Shown here in pieces: positions 35,122 to 43,328 of a DNA stretch of 64,000 nucleotides. The translations under genes were made by a program, and so were the position numbers. This DNA comes from Bdellovibrionales bacterium Ga0074137. Lineage in GTDB: Bacteria > Bdellovibrionota > Bdellovibrionia > Bdellovibrionales > JAMPXM01. Location of the stretch: NCBI GenBank assembly GCA_001464715.1, contig LNDT01000020.1, positions 1 through 64,000 of the forward strand, written 5' to 3'. The notes below the pieces were generated by a model that made no database searches, was not told the origin of the DNA, and saw only the letters and a program-made list of their open reading frames with translations. Position 1 is the stretch's first letter. The number at the start of each line of letters is the position of its first letter.

Positions 35122-36660
35122 ATGAAAACTCCCCTTGTCATTGGGCTTCTTTGCTTCTCGGTTTTTCTCGCGGTTTTCCTCACCACTAAAACTTCAATCG
35201 CGGCTCAACAAAAAGTTGTCGTCGGTTCAAAGATATTTACAGAGAGCTACATTCTCGGCGAGATTGTAGCGAAAAAGTTAGAGCTCTCACAAAACAAAGC
35301 TGATAACTCCACTTTGATCGAACGCCGACTTGGAATCGGAGCAACAGGGATTCTCTTCGAAGCTCTGTTGGGCGGGGATATCTCAATGTATCCGGAGTAC
35401 ACTGGTACAATTGCCGAAGCGATCCTTAAAAGACCCGATCTTAAAACGTTTGATGAAATCCAAAATGCACTGAAGCCTTTGGGTCTTACGATGAGTCAAC
35501 CGTTGGGGTTCAACAACACCTACGCTCTTGCGGTCAGAACCGAAGTCGCCCAGAAGTTTAAGCTAACTCGCATCAGCGATCTCGCGCCCGTGCTAACGGA
35601 AATTCGAATTGGCTTTGGTCACGAGTTCACCACAAGGTCCGACGGGTCTCCAGGTTTGGCCGCCGTTTACAAAATTCCCTTTGCCTCCCGCACTCGAGCC
35701 ATGGCTCACAGCTTGGCCTACGAAGCCATTCGCGAGGGAAGCATTGATCTCACCGACGTTTACTCGACAGATTCCAAAATCGAAAGCCTGGGCTTGCTCG
35801 TCCTTGAAGACGACCTGAACGCTTTTCCGCGCTACGATGCCGTCATTCTTGTGAGATCGGATTTCGTGACTCTGAATCCGGGACTCTGGTCAGCCATCCA
35901 GAGTTTGGCGGGTACGATTGACGAGAACCGCATGCGCGAACTCAACGCGCGCGTCGAAAGAGATCGTCAAAATTTTAGAGCCGCTGCGGATGGCTACTTT
36001 GAAAAATCGTCAGCGAATGTCGACCCCTCATCGCAACGCCCGTTCTTTGATCTTCAAAAAGGTCGAATTGTTTTTCGAACGAAAGAACATCTTATTCTTG
36101 TTGGCCTTGCGTTGCTGTTTTCACTTGTGTTGGGCGTTCCACTTGGAATCCTCGCCACCCAAAGTCGGGCCTTTGGACAACTAATTCTTCTCGTGAGCGG
36201 CGTGTTTCAAACGATTCCATCCCTCGCACTTCTTTGTTTCCTCATTCCGCTCTTCGGGATTGGTATCGGCTCATCGCTCATTGCGCTCTGCATGTACGGC
36301 TTGCTTCCCGTGGTTATGAATACGTTTGTCGGTCTTCGATCGATTGATCGTAACCTTTTAGACACCGCAAATGCTCTTGGACTGAACTACTGGCAGTCAC
36401 TCTTTCGAGTGCGGCTTCCGCTGGCGTCTCGCTCGATTTACTCAGGGCTGCGAACATCGGCCATCACCGGGATTGGGACTGCAACGTTGGCTGCGCTCAT
36501 TGGTGCGGGAGGCTACGGCGCTACGATTTTGGCTGGACTCGCAATCAATGACATTGAAATGATCACGCTGGGAGCAGCCCCCGCCGCTCTTATGGCTCTT
36601 GCCGTCCACGGTATATTTGAATTGATCGATGCGCGATTAATCCCCAAAGGTCTTCGCTAA
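35122..36660 (+). CDS. Fused substrate-binding protein and permease of an OpuC-type ABC importer
   Basis: A 512-residue protein. Residues 1-25 are a signal/anchor segment. Residues 28-295 form an OpuAC-type binding domain (VVVGSKIFTESYILGEI, then GGDISMYPEYTGT). Residues about 320-500 form a BPD-type permease with GVFQTIPSLALLC and the EAA-like loop NALGLNYWQSLFRVRLP that docks the ATPase. Related fusions import betaine, choline, carnitine or, in EgtU, ergothioneine; the ligand here is not determined. The binding domain precedes the permease, the reverse of EgtU and many OpuC fusions. GGGAG lies upstream of the ATG. Confidence 0.88.
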   Translation: MKTPLVIGLLCFSVFLAVFLTTKTSIAAQQKVVVGSKIFTESYILGEIVAKKLELSQNKADNSTLIERRLGIGATGILFEALLGGDISMYPEYTGTIAEAILKRPDLKTFDEIQNALKPLGLTMSQPLGFNNTYALAVRTEVAQKFKLTRISDLAPVLTEIRIGFGHEFTTRSDGSPGLAAVYKIPFASRTRAMAHSLAYEAIREGSIDLTDVYSTDSKIESLGLLVLEDDLNAFPRYDAVILVRSDFVTLNPGLWSAIQSLAGTIDENRMRELNARVERDRQNFRAAADGYFEKSSANVDPSSQRPFFDLQKGRIVFRTKEHLILVGLALLFSLVLGVPLGILATQSRAFGQLILLVSGVFQTIPSLALLCFLIPLFGIGIGSSLIALCMYGLLPVVMNTFVGLRSIDRNLLDTANALGLNYWQSLFRVRLPLASRSIYSGLRTSAITGIGTATLAALIGAGGYGATILAGLAINDIEMITLGAAPAALMALAVHGIFELIDARLIPKGLR

Positions 36661-36668
36661 AAACAGTC

Positions 36669-36685
36669 CGTCTCATTTTGAGACG
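36669..36685. other. Hairpin after the OpuC-type transporter operon
   Basis: A perfect 7-bp stem (CGTCTCA at 36669-36675, TGAGACG at 36679-36685) with a TTT loop, just after the transporter stop. No T-run follows, so termination would be inefficient or Rho-dependent. It may instead stabilise the 3' end of the transcript. Confidence 0.35.
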
Positions 36686-36825
36686 CGAACCCGCAAGAGT
36701 GTCAAACGCATGGGCGCCTGTCAGCAAGACATCGGATCACGACCGTTCTCTCAAATCTCGCGGCTTTGACTGCGCACCGATTTTGCTCCGAAGAGAGGGT
36801 GGAAGAAAGGGTGAAGGAGGCCAAT

Positions 36826-37590
36826 ATGAGAAATATCAAAATTCCTTTTGCGGCTCTCGTGGTCCTACTTCAAGTGTTTTTCAGCGGGGATTTGACGGTT
36901 GAAGCATCTACTGGTTTCGGGCCTATTTCGGAGTCCCAAGCCCGCGCGCGCCAAATTCACTCGCAGGAACTTCTCGGAAAATATTATGAGCGAAGCACCG
37001 TGAAGGTCGGAAAAAACGTTCGAAAGATCAATTCTCAGATCTACCGTTGGACGAAAGAGCGATGGCATTCAAAAGCGCAAGTGTCACATCGAAAAGTCGC
37101 ACAAAAAATCATCGACGAGGCTCACCGCTACGGCTTTGACCCCGTCTTTTTAATGTCGATTATTCAAACCGAAAGCAGCTTCAATCCCACGGCGCGGGGT
37201 ACATCTGGGGAAATCGGGCTTATGCAGATTCTTCCGTCGACCGCTGAATGGATCGCCAAGAAAAATGGCTTTACTTGGAGTGGTCCTGAATCGCTCAATG
37301 ACCCTTTGATCAATATTCGCATTGGCGCCGCTTACTTGTCTTATTTGCGCGACCGCTTCGATCTGCACGCCAGACTCTATATCGCAGCCTACAATATGGG
37401 CCAGGGTAACGTTGATCATGCGCAATCGAGAAATATTTGGCCCCGAGACTATCCCGGTGCCGTTATGAGAAACTACGTCGATTTCTATGCAAGTCTGAAA
37501 GAAAAACAGAATGCGATCGAGCCAAGACTCCCGGCCGAAACGCCACCCCAGGCCCCCGTCGAAACGAGCCGGCAGCTTTCTCAGCTCTAG
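36826..37590 (+). CDS. Lytic transglycosylase, SLT domain
   Basis: A 254-residue secreted protein with a signal peptide ending near LTVEAS. The SLT domain (about 105-215) shows the catalytic Glu in IIQTESSFNP, GEIGLMQILPSTAEW, LNDPLINIRIGAAYL and YIAAYNMGQGNVD. The enzyme cleaves the glycan strands of peptidoglycan, forming 1,6-anhydro-muropeptides, in the periplasm. The Pro-rich tail (PAETPPQAPVET) may be a linker or flexible end. Start chosen from GAAGGAGG at 36813-36820. It stands between the OpuC operon and the ABC-F gene. Confidence 0.9.
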   Translation: MRNIKIPFAALVVLLQVFFSGDLTVEASTGFGPISESQARARQIHSQELLGKYYERSTVKVGKNVRKINSQIYRWTKERWHSKAQVSHRKVAQKIIDEAHRYGFDPVFLMSIIQTESSFNPTARGTSGEIGLMQILPSTAEWIAKKNGFTWSGPESLNDPLINIRIGAAYLSYLRDRFDLHARLYIAAYNMGQGNVDHAQSRNIWPRDYPGAVMRNYVDFYASLKEKQNAIEPRLPAETPPQAPVETSRQLSQL

Positions 37591-37654
37591 CCATCGGCGA
37601 GCAAGTCGCCAGGGATAAACTTGATCTTTCAAGCAGTAGACTTTAAAACGCCGC

Positions 37655-39283
37655 ATGATCAGCACGTCGAATGTCAGTCTCCGGTACGGGGCAAAAAAGC
37701 TCTTTGAAGACGTGAACGTTAAGTTCACTCCAGGAAATTGCTACGGCTTGATCGGAGCCAACGGCGCCGGCAAGTCGACCTTTCTCAAGATTCTGTCGAA
37801 AGAAATTGAACCCCACACAGGTGAAGTTCAAATCGGATCGGGTCTTCGGCTTTCCATTTTGAAGCAGAACCAGTTTGCTTTTGACGAGACCGTCGTCTTG
37901 AAAACCGTGATGATGGGAAACGAAAAGCTCTTCGCCATCATTGAAGAAAAAGATAAGCTCTACGCAAAACCTGACTTCTCTGAAAAAGACGGCGAGCGCG
38001 CCTCTGATCTTGAATCGGAATTCGCGGAACTCGGCGGCTGGGATGCCGAGTCTGAAGCTGGATCGATGCTGGAAGGCCTCGGAGTCGCAACACGTCTCCA
38101 CGACAAGCAAATGAAAGATCTCGATCCTGGCGATAAGGTTAAAGTTCTTCTCGCGCAGGCGCTCTTCGGGCGACCCGACATTCTACTTCTCGACGAGCCC
38201 ACCAACAACCTAGATATCTACGCTGTTCAGTGGCTCGAGGAATTTTTGTTCGGCTTCCAAAACACGGTCATCGTCGTGTCGCACGATCGTCACTTCCTCA
38301 ACAAAGTATGCACACACATCGCCGATATTGATTTTGGAAAAATCAAAGTCTTCACCGGAAATTACGATTTCTGGCGACAATCGAGTGAACTGAATCAACG
38401 CCTTTTGGGCGACCAAAACAGAAAAAATTCGGAAAAAGCAGAAGAGCTTAAAGCCTTTATTCGCCGCTTCAGTGCAAATGCCTCAAAATCGAGTCAGGCT
38501 TCGTCTCGCCAAAAGCAGCTTGAAAAACTGGATCTTGCCGACATGCCGATCTCTTCAAGGAAACAACCCTTCGTCGGTTTCGAAGCGAAGCGTGAAATCG
38601 GAAACGACGTTCTAACTGTGGACCGCGTGACAAAGTCCATTGATGGTGTCGCTGTCCTTAAGAATCTCAGTTTTACTTTGAAGAAGGGCGACAAAGTCAT
38701 TCTCCTTGGTCGAAATGAAATTGCGAAAACTGCGCTGCTTGATCTTTTGGCCGGCGAAATTGAACCTGACTCTGGTTCCGTAAAATGGGGAATAACCGCG
38801 CAAAAGTCCTACTTCCCCGCCGATAACAGCAAATATTTTAAACGCGATCCAGAGATCAATTCTTTGGTGGACTGGCTTCGCCAGTACTCAGAAGAGAAAG
38901 ACGAGTCGTTCATTCGAGGGTTTCTTGGGAAAATGCTCTTTAGCCGTGACGAAGGGCTCAAGCGCCCAGACGTTCTCTCCGGCGGCGAAAAAGTTCGCTG
39001 CATGCTTGCTAAGATGATGCTCTCAGGAGCCAATGTTTTAATTATCGATGGGCCGACCAACCATTTAGATCTCGAGAGTATTTCTGCGGTCAACGAAGGC
39101 ATCGTGCGATTTAAAGGTGTCGTCGTTTTCACAACTCACGATCACGAATTCATTCAAACTTCCGCCAATCGCATTATCGAGATCGACGGCGGACTTAAAG
39201 ACGATCAGGAAATGACGTACGACGAGTACTTAGCGAAGAAAAAACTGTCACTGCGGGATGCAGGCGCTTCGGCCCAAATCTAA
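37655..39283 (+). CDS. ABC-F family protein, YbiT-like, with decayed second ATP site
   Basis: A 542-residue cytoplasmic protein with two ABC domains. Domain 1 has Walker A GANGAGKST (34-42) and LLLDEPTNNLD (D180, E181). The linker has the ARM-like pattern RRFSANASKSSQASSRQKQ. Domain 2 keeps the signature LSGGEKVR but its Walker A is GRNEIAKT (352-359) where GxNGxGKS/T is expected, and Walker B reads IIDGPTNHLD, with Gly466 in place of the catalytic Glu. ABC-F proteins act on the ribosomal E site; YbiT's role is in translation control. No strong ribosome binding site; 64 bp after the transglycosylase gene. Confidence 0.9.
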   Translation: MISTSNVSLRYGAKKLFEDVNVKFTPGNCYGLIGANGAGKSTFLKILSKEIEPHTGEVQIGSGLRLSILKQNQFAFDETVVLKTVMMGNEKLFAIIEEKDKLYAKPDFSEKDGERASDLESEFAELGGWDAESEAGSMLEGLGVATRLHDKQMKDLDPGDKVKVLLAQALFGRPDILLLDEPTNNLDIYAVQWLEEFLFGFQNTVIVVSHDRHFLNKVCTHIADIDFGKIKVFTGNYDFWRQSSELNQRLLGDQNRKNSEKAEELKAFIRRFSANASKSSQASSRQKQLEKLDLADMPISSRKQPFVGFEAKREIGNDVLTVDRVTKSIDGVAVLKNLSFTLKKGDKVILLGRNEIAKTALLDLLAGEIEPDSGSVKWGITAQKSYFPADNSKYFKRDPEINSLVDWLRQYSEEKDESFIRGFLGKMLFSRDEGLKRPDVLSGGEKVRCMLAKMMLSGANVLIIDGPTNHLDLESISAVNEGIVRFKGVVVFTTHDHEFIQTSANRIIEIDGGLKDDQEMTYDEYLAKKKLSLRDAGASAQI

Positions 39284-39891
39284 TCCTCGTTGCACCAATT
39301 TTTTGGTGTGACGATCCGGCGCGCTTCGCCCGCCGGAAAAGTAACAAAGTCGTTGTCGACCGAGAGTTTTAGCCGCTGATTGCGACGCGAGCTTGGCCCC
39401 ACCACAGCAATCTGACCGAAACCTTCACCATCAAGAATCAAAGTTCCGCGCTCGGACGCAAGCGTCCAATTGAGGGTTCGACCGCTAAGGGGTCGCATAT
39501 CAGCCACCGCGACGGCTGTTGACGTTGTCCCGTCGGAATCGCGGCAAAGAATCTGGATTTTCACGTCAGCCAGGTAAGCGCGCCGACAATTTCTTGAAGC
39601 AGAAAACCCATAGCCGGCCCGGCATGTATCGAAGGACTTTTCACGGTAACCAAGATCCGTCTTACTACTATCAAGCCCCAGCGACCGCTGCAGTCCCAGA
39701 ACATCAATGCGCTCGATCTCGGCAGGAGGTGCCTCGGTGGTTTGAGCCTCGGTCGGCAGAGGACGTCTCGGCTCTTGAGATTCTTTCGTAACATCAGGGC
39801 TCGACGCACAGCCGGCAAGACTCGCCGCAAGGAAAATGGGCAAGAATAGAACTGGAAAACCCCGAGAAATATTTGTAGTCATGCCTCTCAT
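39280..39891 (-). CDS. Predicted lipoprotein of unknown function
   Basis: About 203 residues with a lipoprotein signal (lipobox SLAGCAS) and a Pro/Thr/Glu-rich linker (RRPLPTEAQTTEAPPAE). The C-terminal 130 residues have a beta-rich pattern with four cysteines (DTCRAGYGFSASRNCRRAY, ILCRD, NWCNED) that could form disulfides in the periplasm. The family is not recognised. ATG 39891 is preferred; ATG 39882 is possible. The last 4 bp overlap the convergent ABC-F gene. Divergent from the dCMP deaminase gene with 42 bp between starts. Confidence 0.65.
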   Translation of the reverse strand: MRGMTTNISRGFPVLFLPIFLAASLAGCASSPDVTKESQEPRRPLPTEAQTTEAPPAEIERIDVLGLQRSLGLDSSKTDLGYREKSFDTCRAGYGFSASRNCRRAYLADVKIQILCRDSDGTTSTAVAVADMRPLSGRTLNWTLASERGTLILDGEGFGQIAVVGPSSRRNQRLKLSVDNDFVTFPAGEARRIVTPKNWCNED

Positions 39892-39933
39892 CTTCTCTTG
39901 GTTCCAACGCGCGTTCAAGTATCGAGGTTCTTC

Positions 39934-40350
39934 ATGCGTCCCTCCTTCGAACAGATCTATATGGAGCTTGCAGCATCGCTCGCTGCACGTTCGACGTGCT
40001 CAAGACTCAACGTTGGTACGGTCATAACGTCGACGGACTATCGAAAGGTCCTGGCCGTTGGATACAATGGGAACGCTGCGGGACTTCCCAACGCGTGTGA
40101 CCGCGTGGACGCAGGAAATTGCGGCTGCCTTCATTCGGAAGAGAACGCGGTCATCAATTGTGATTCTCCGCGCTCGACAGAAAAGCATGTTTTCGTCACT
40201 CACCTCCCCTGCACTGGATGCGCGAAGCGACTCATAAATTTGGGCGGAGTAAAAAAAGTTTTTTATCGCAACGAATACCGATCCCTCGACTCCATCGGAC
40301 TTCTTCAGTCGGTCGGAATCGAAGTCCAACAGCTTAAAATTTCAAACTGA
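39934..40350 (+). CDS. Deoxycytidylate deaminase family protein
   Basis: A 138-residue zinc-dependent deaminase. The active site reads CLHSEENAV (zinc His and catalytic Glu) and LPCTGCAKRL (two zinc Cys). The N-terminal ARSTCSRLNVGTVIT and GYNGNAAGLPNAC are typical of dCMP deaminase/ComEB. dCMP deaminase makes dUMP for thymidylate synthesis. The start at 39934 has CGAGGT upstream. The 3' end overlaps the convergent outer-membrane protein gene by 17 bp. Confidence 0.9.
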   Translation: MRPSFEQIYMELAASLAARSTCSRLNVGTVITSTDYRKVLAVGYNGNAAGLPNACDRVDAGNCGCLHSEENAVINCDSPRSTEKHVFVTHLPCTGCAKRLINLGGVKKVFYRNEYRSLDSIGLLQSVGIEVQQLKISN

Positions 40351-41338
40351 CGGTCACATCAAAACCCAGCTGCCCTGTGAAGGATCGATTTTTCGCAAAA
40401 TCGATATGCGGCGTGAGATTGTACTCAAGAATATTTCGGTAAATCAGTTGGTTCCACCTCGTCGCGAGCGTGTAACTGACGAGACTGTAAGCGCCCTGGT
40501 TATCTGAATTAAAAAAGAAGCTGTACGCAATGCTCGCGTTTCGCAAAACGGGGCGCGAAAAAGAGACGCCGTTAGCGACAGCGAAAATATTCGTTTTATC
40601 TTCGTACGTCGACTGATTGATCAATCCCAACGAATAAACTGGGTTCAACGTAAATCCAAAATTCAGTTGATTGAAAATACCGGTGCCTCTTTCCGAACCC
40701 GCGAAAAAATCGACCTTCGGGTAAAATTGTGCGGTGGGAGTTACGTCCATCGTCGTTTCAAAAGCCAGTGAGTGAGAGGTCTTCAACGGATCCTGAAGTT
40801 CAATACGCGGCTGAAAGGACGTACGAATATCCCCCAAGCGACGAAAGATCCCGATCGTCGCACCGTAGTTTTGCTCACGCTGCTGACGACGAAACTGTGC
40901 GTTTTGTGTTCCTCGCCGCTCGCGCTCTTCATCATAAGAAGTGAATTTCAAATTCCATGTCTCTTCCACATTCGGGAGACGAAGATTGATATTGAACGCC
41001 GTTCCGTTCGTAGCACCTTCCCCTTCCGTCCATATGGTGCTGTTTTCGATTCGAACGCTGCTTTGGTTTTTAATGGTCGTTACTTTTTGGCCGGCCAGAA
41101 AAAGATCGATCACTTCGGCCACGCTGTCGAACCAACCTGAGACAACGACGTTTCCTCGTATGGCACGCTGCTCCCACGTCGGACCTGGCGCGGGAGTCGG
41201 CGTCGGCACTGGAGCTGCCTTCGGCGACTGAGTGCGCGGAGATGCCGTCTTAACCTTTTTCTGCGCCTGCACGGAAAGGCTGAAAAAGAGGATTCCTGTC
41301 ACCAGAAACACGCAATAGGTTTGGAGTTTTGTCGTCAT
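40334..41338 (-). CDS. Predicted outer-membrane protein
   Basis: A 334-residue secreted protein with a signal peptide (FSLSVQAQ), a Pro/Lys/Thr-rich linker (PKAAPVPTPTPAPGPTW) and a beta-strand-rich body with alternating aromatic residues, ending GQLGFDVTVSLKF, whose terminal Phe is the usual barrel signal. A predicted 10-14-stranded barrel fits the size. No family is recognised. It starts only 18 bp from the divergent gene at 41357, so promoters must overlap coding sequence or be shared. Confidence 0.7.
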   Translation of the reverse strand: MTTKLQTYCVFLVTGILFFSLSVQAQKKVKTASPRTQSPKAAPVPTPTPAPGPTWEQRAIRGNVVVSGWFDSVAEVIDLFLAGQKVTTIKNQSSVRIENSTIWTEGEGATNGTAFNINLRLPNVEETWNLKFTSYDEERERRGTQNAQFRRQQREQNYGATIGIFRRLGDIRTSFQPRIELQDPLKTSHSLAFETTMDVTPTAQFYPKVDFFAGSERGTGIFNQLNFGFTLNPVYSLGLINQSTYEDKTNIFAVANGVSFSRPVLRNASIAYSFFFNSDNQGAYSLVSYTLATRWNQLIYRNILEYNLTPHIDFAKNRSFTGQLGFDVTVSLKF

Positions 41339-41356
41339 CGAAACTACTCTTCAGAC

Positions 41357-42016
41357 ATGCGGTTGGGTCACACATTAACCATCTTTTTTGCCGGAATTTT
41401 TCTCCAGCCAGCGTTAGTCTGCGCTTATTCTCCGGCAGAAGGCAATGTTTCGGCGACCTTCGGCGCGTTCCTACATCAGACGAACTTTAATCTTCCACCG
41501 CCCGGCCTCAATGCGTCTCTTCGGCGGGATTTTGCATTGATCCTGAATGGCGATCTCCACGATCGTGGCGCGCTGGAAATTGGAATTTACCATCTCTTCA
41601 AACAGTACTTCAAAGATGTCGGTGGACGCTTCGTCGGAGAAGACACAGAGCAGATCGATATCGCCATCGGCTATCGGCACTGGCTGAGCCCGTCTGTTTC
41701 GACGAGTCTAACGTTTACGTCATCCTACTCGATGGGGCAGCCAAATCTCTTTTACAATGATTTCAGTCCGGACACTTCTGTGGATACATCGGCGCGAGAT
41801 ACGACCGAGTATGCACTTGCGCTCTCGGTTCAACTTGATCTTTTTACTTTCCGTCGAGTGACCGCCGTCTTGAGCGGACTTTATTCATTGAGCCTCACCG
41901 GAAAACCGGGAGAACGGGCCGATCATTATGGAGCTCTGATCGGCCTACGATATTTCATCCAAGAAAAGCAGGTCGTCGATCGACCCAAGACATCAATTCC
42001 CCAAGAGTCACCTTAG
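41357..42016 (+). CDS. Predicted outer-membrane or periplasmic protein
   Basis: A 219-residue protein with a signal peptide ending LVCAYSP. The mature part is beta-rich (LEIGIYHLFKQYFK, TSLTFTSSYSMGQP, YGALIGLRYFIQEK) and is probably an eight- to ten-stranded barrel, although it ends in a polar tail rather than Phe. The family is unrecognised. It is divergent from the outer-membrane protein at 40334-41338 with only 18 bp between the two start codons, and its stop lies 2 bp from the convergent Fic gene. Confidence 0.65.
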   Translation: MRLGHTLTIFFAGIFLQPALVCAYSPAEGNVSATFGAFLHQTNFNLPPPGLNASLRRDFALILNGDLHDRGALEIGIYHLFKQYFKDVGGRFVGEDTEQIDIAIGYRHWLSPSVSTSLTFTSSYSMGQPNLFYNDFSPDTSVDTSARDTTEYALALSVQLDLFTFRRVTAVLSGLYSLSLTGKPGERADHYGALIGLRYFIQEKQVVDRPKTSIPQESP

Positions 42017-42018
42017 AA

Positions 42019-43314
42019 TCACCTCAAGATTCGGCAACCGTATTCAAGCTCAGTGTCAGGAACATCAAGAATACTTCGCTGCGGTTTTGAAGATCTGTCT
42101 TCGTTTTTTGAACCGCCAGACTTTTTCTCCATGACGGCTGCTGGGTAGACGGTTTCAAGACAGCGATCCACTGATTGAAGAAGGGCTTGTGTCGACTGAT
42201 TCGCAAGACGGTAGTACTCCGCCGGAGGAGTTAAGACATCGTCCTGCATAAGGTCACCGGACGAACCGTGAGGCATGTTGAACGTGGTATGAATCAGCTC
42301 TTGAAGAAGACGACTCACGCGTCCATTGCCCTCGCTGAATGGATGAACAGCCACAAAGAACTGCTGAGCCACCATAGCGACTTCACCTGGAGTGTACAGG
42401 CGTCCGTTCCACACGATATGCTGACCGCTGCGAGCCTGTGCCACCGCTTGATTAACGAACTCAAGAACGCGGTCAATGTGACCTCGGTTCGCTCGAGAAT
42501 CGCCAGAGTAAATTCCGACGCCTGAGCCGTCCGAAATAGATCGAACGTTGAGGACTTCCATTTGATAGGACTCAGCTTGAAGACGCTCAAGTCCCGAAGG
42601 CAAAAGCCCTCGATCGGCAAAAGCCTCATTCATTCTTCGCACAGATGCCACTGTCGATTCGACGTCCTCCGGCTTCAAACGCCACCAGAAGCGATCCTCG
42701 AGACCAGGGGCTTTTATCACGCCGGGGTACGGCGAATGCGAGAAGTCTCCTTCTTCGCTCGACAGTTTATAAAACTCGCGGTGATAAGTTTGTAGGTGTG
42801 CAATGTCAATTCGTCCGCCGCTGATCAATCGCTGGCGTTCGGACTCAAGCTGCTGAATTCCAAGAAGAAACCCTTCCCACACAAGCGATGACTTTTGAGA
42901 GTTTTCTTTAAGGTAGTCGGACTTGAAAAGCTGATACGTCAGCGGCACGGGTGTACCGTTGTATTTGGCAGCTTCGTAATCGCCGCGACGTATGTAGCGC
43001 ATGGCTTGATATTCCGCGATCTGCTCGAGCGACAGATTCCACTTCTGACGCGCTTTGATTTTCATCTGAAGGTGCTTTTCAGAAATCTCGCACTCGAGAT
43101 TGATCTTTCGTAAATACTCGGCCGCCGCAGAATCAGGACCAGAAATAGAACCAGAACCCGACGCTGGCAGCGGCGTGTTGGCTAAGACACAGATATCAAG
43201 CGCTGACTGCGCGCTCGCCAGCGAAACGAAGAATGAAATTATCGAAAAAGCTAAAAGAGAGGAAATTGGAGTCAGGATTTTGTTCTCAAACGCTTTCATA
43301 TTCTTAACTTTCAT
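42019..43314 (-). CDS. Secreted Fic-domain protein (probable AMP-transferase)
   Basis: A 431-residue protein. A Sec signal peptide ends near FVSLASAQ (residue 36). A Ser/Gly-rich linker follows. The core has SLVWEG (143-148), matching the inhibitory (S/T)xxxE(G/N) motif that lies N-terminal to the Fic fold in class II proteins, and the catalytic HPFSEGNGR (324-332) with His324. Fic enzymes usually attach AMP to Tyr/Ser/Thr hydroxyls. Export from the cytoplasm, where ATP is, is unusual. The ATG at 43314 has GGAG at good spacing. The frameshifted gene upstream ends 14 bp before it, so they are one unit. Confidence 0.85.
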   Translation of the reverse strand: MKVKNMKAFENKILTPISSLLAFSIISFFVSLASAQSALDICVLANTPLPASGSGSISGPDSAAAEYLRKINLECEISEKHLQMKIKARQKWNLSLEQIAEYQAMRYIRRGDYEAAKYNGTPVPLTYQLFKSDYLKENSQKSSLVWEGFLLGIQQLESERQRLISGGRIDIAHLQTYHREFYKLSSEEGDFSHSPYPGVIKAPGLEDRFWWRLKPEDVESTVASVRRMNEAFADRGLLPSGLERLQAESYQMEVLNVRSISDGSGVGIYSGDSRANRGHIDRVLEFVNQAVAQARSGQHIVWNGRLYTPGEVAMVAQQFFVAVHPFSEGNGRVSRLLQELIHTTFNMPHGSSGDLMQDDVLTPPAEYYRLANQSTQALLQSVDRCLETVYPAAVMEKKSGGSKNEDRSSKPQRSILDVPDTELEYGCRILR

Positions 43315-43328
43315 AAGGTCTCCGGCTT

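Noticed and set aside
35122-36660. Assigning the OpuC-type fusion as the ergothioneine transporter EgtU
   Set aside because: The domain order is reversed and the pocket residues cannot be judged without alignment; only the family-level call is supported.
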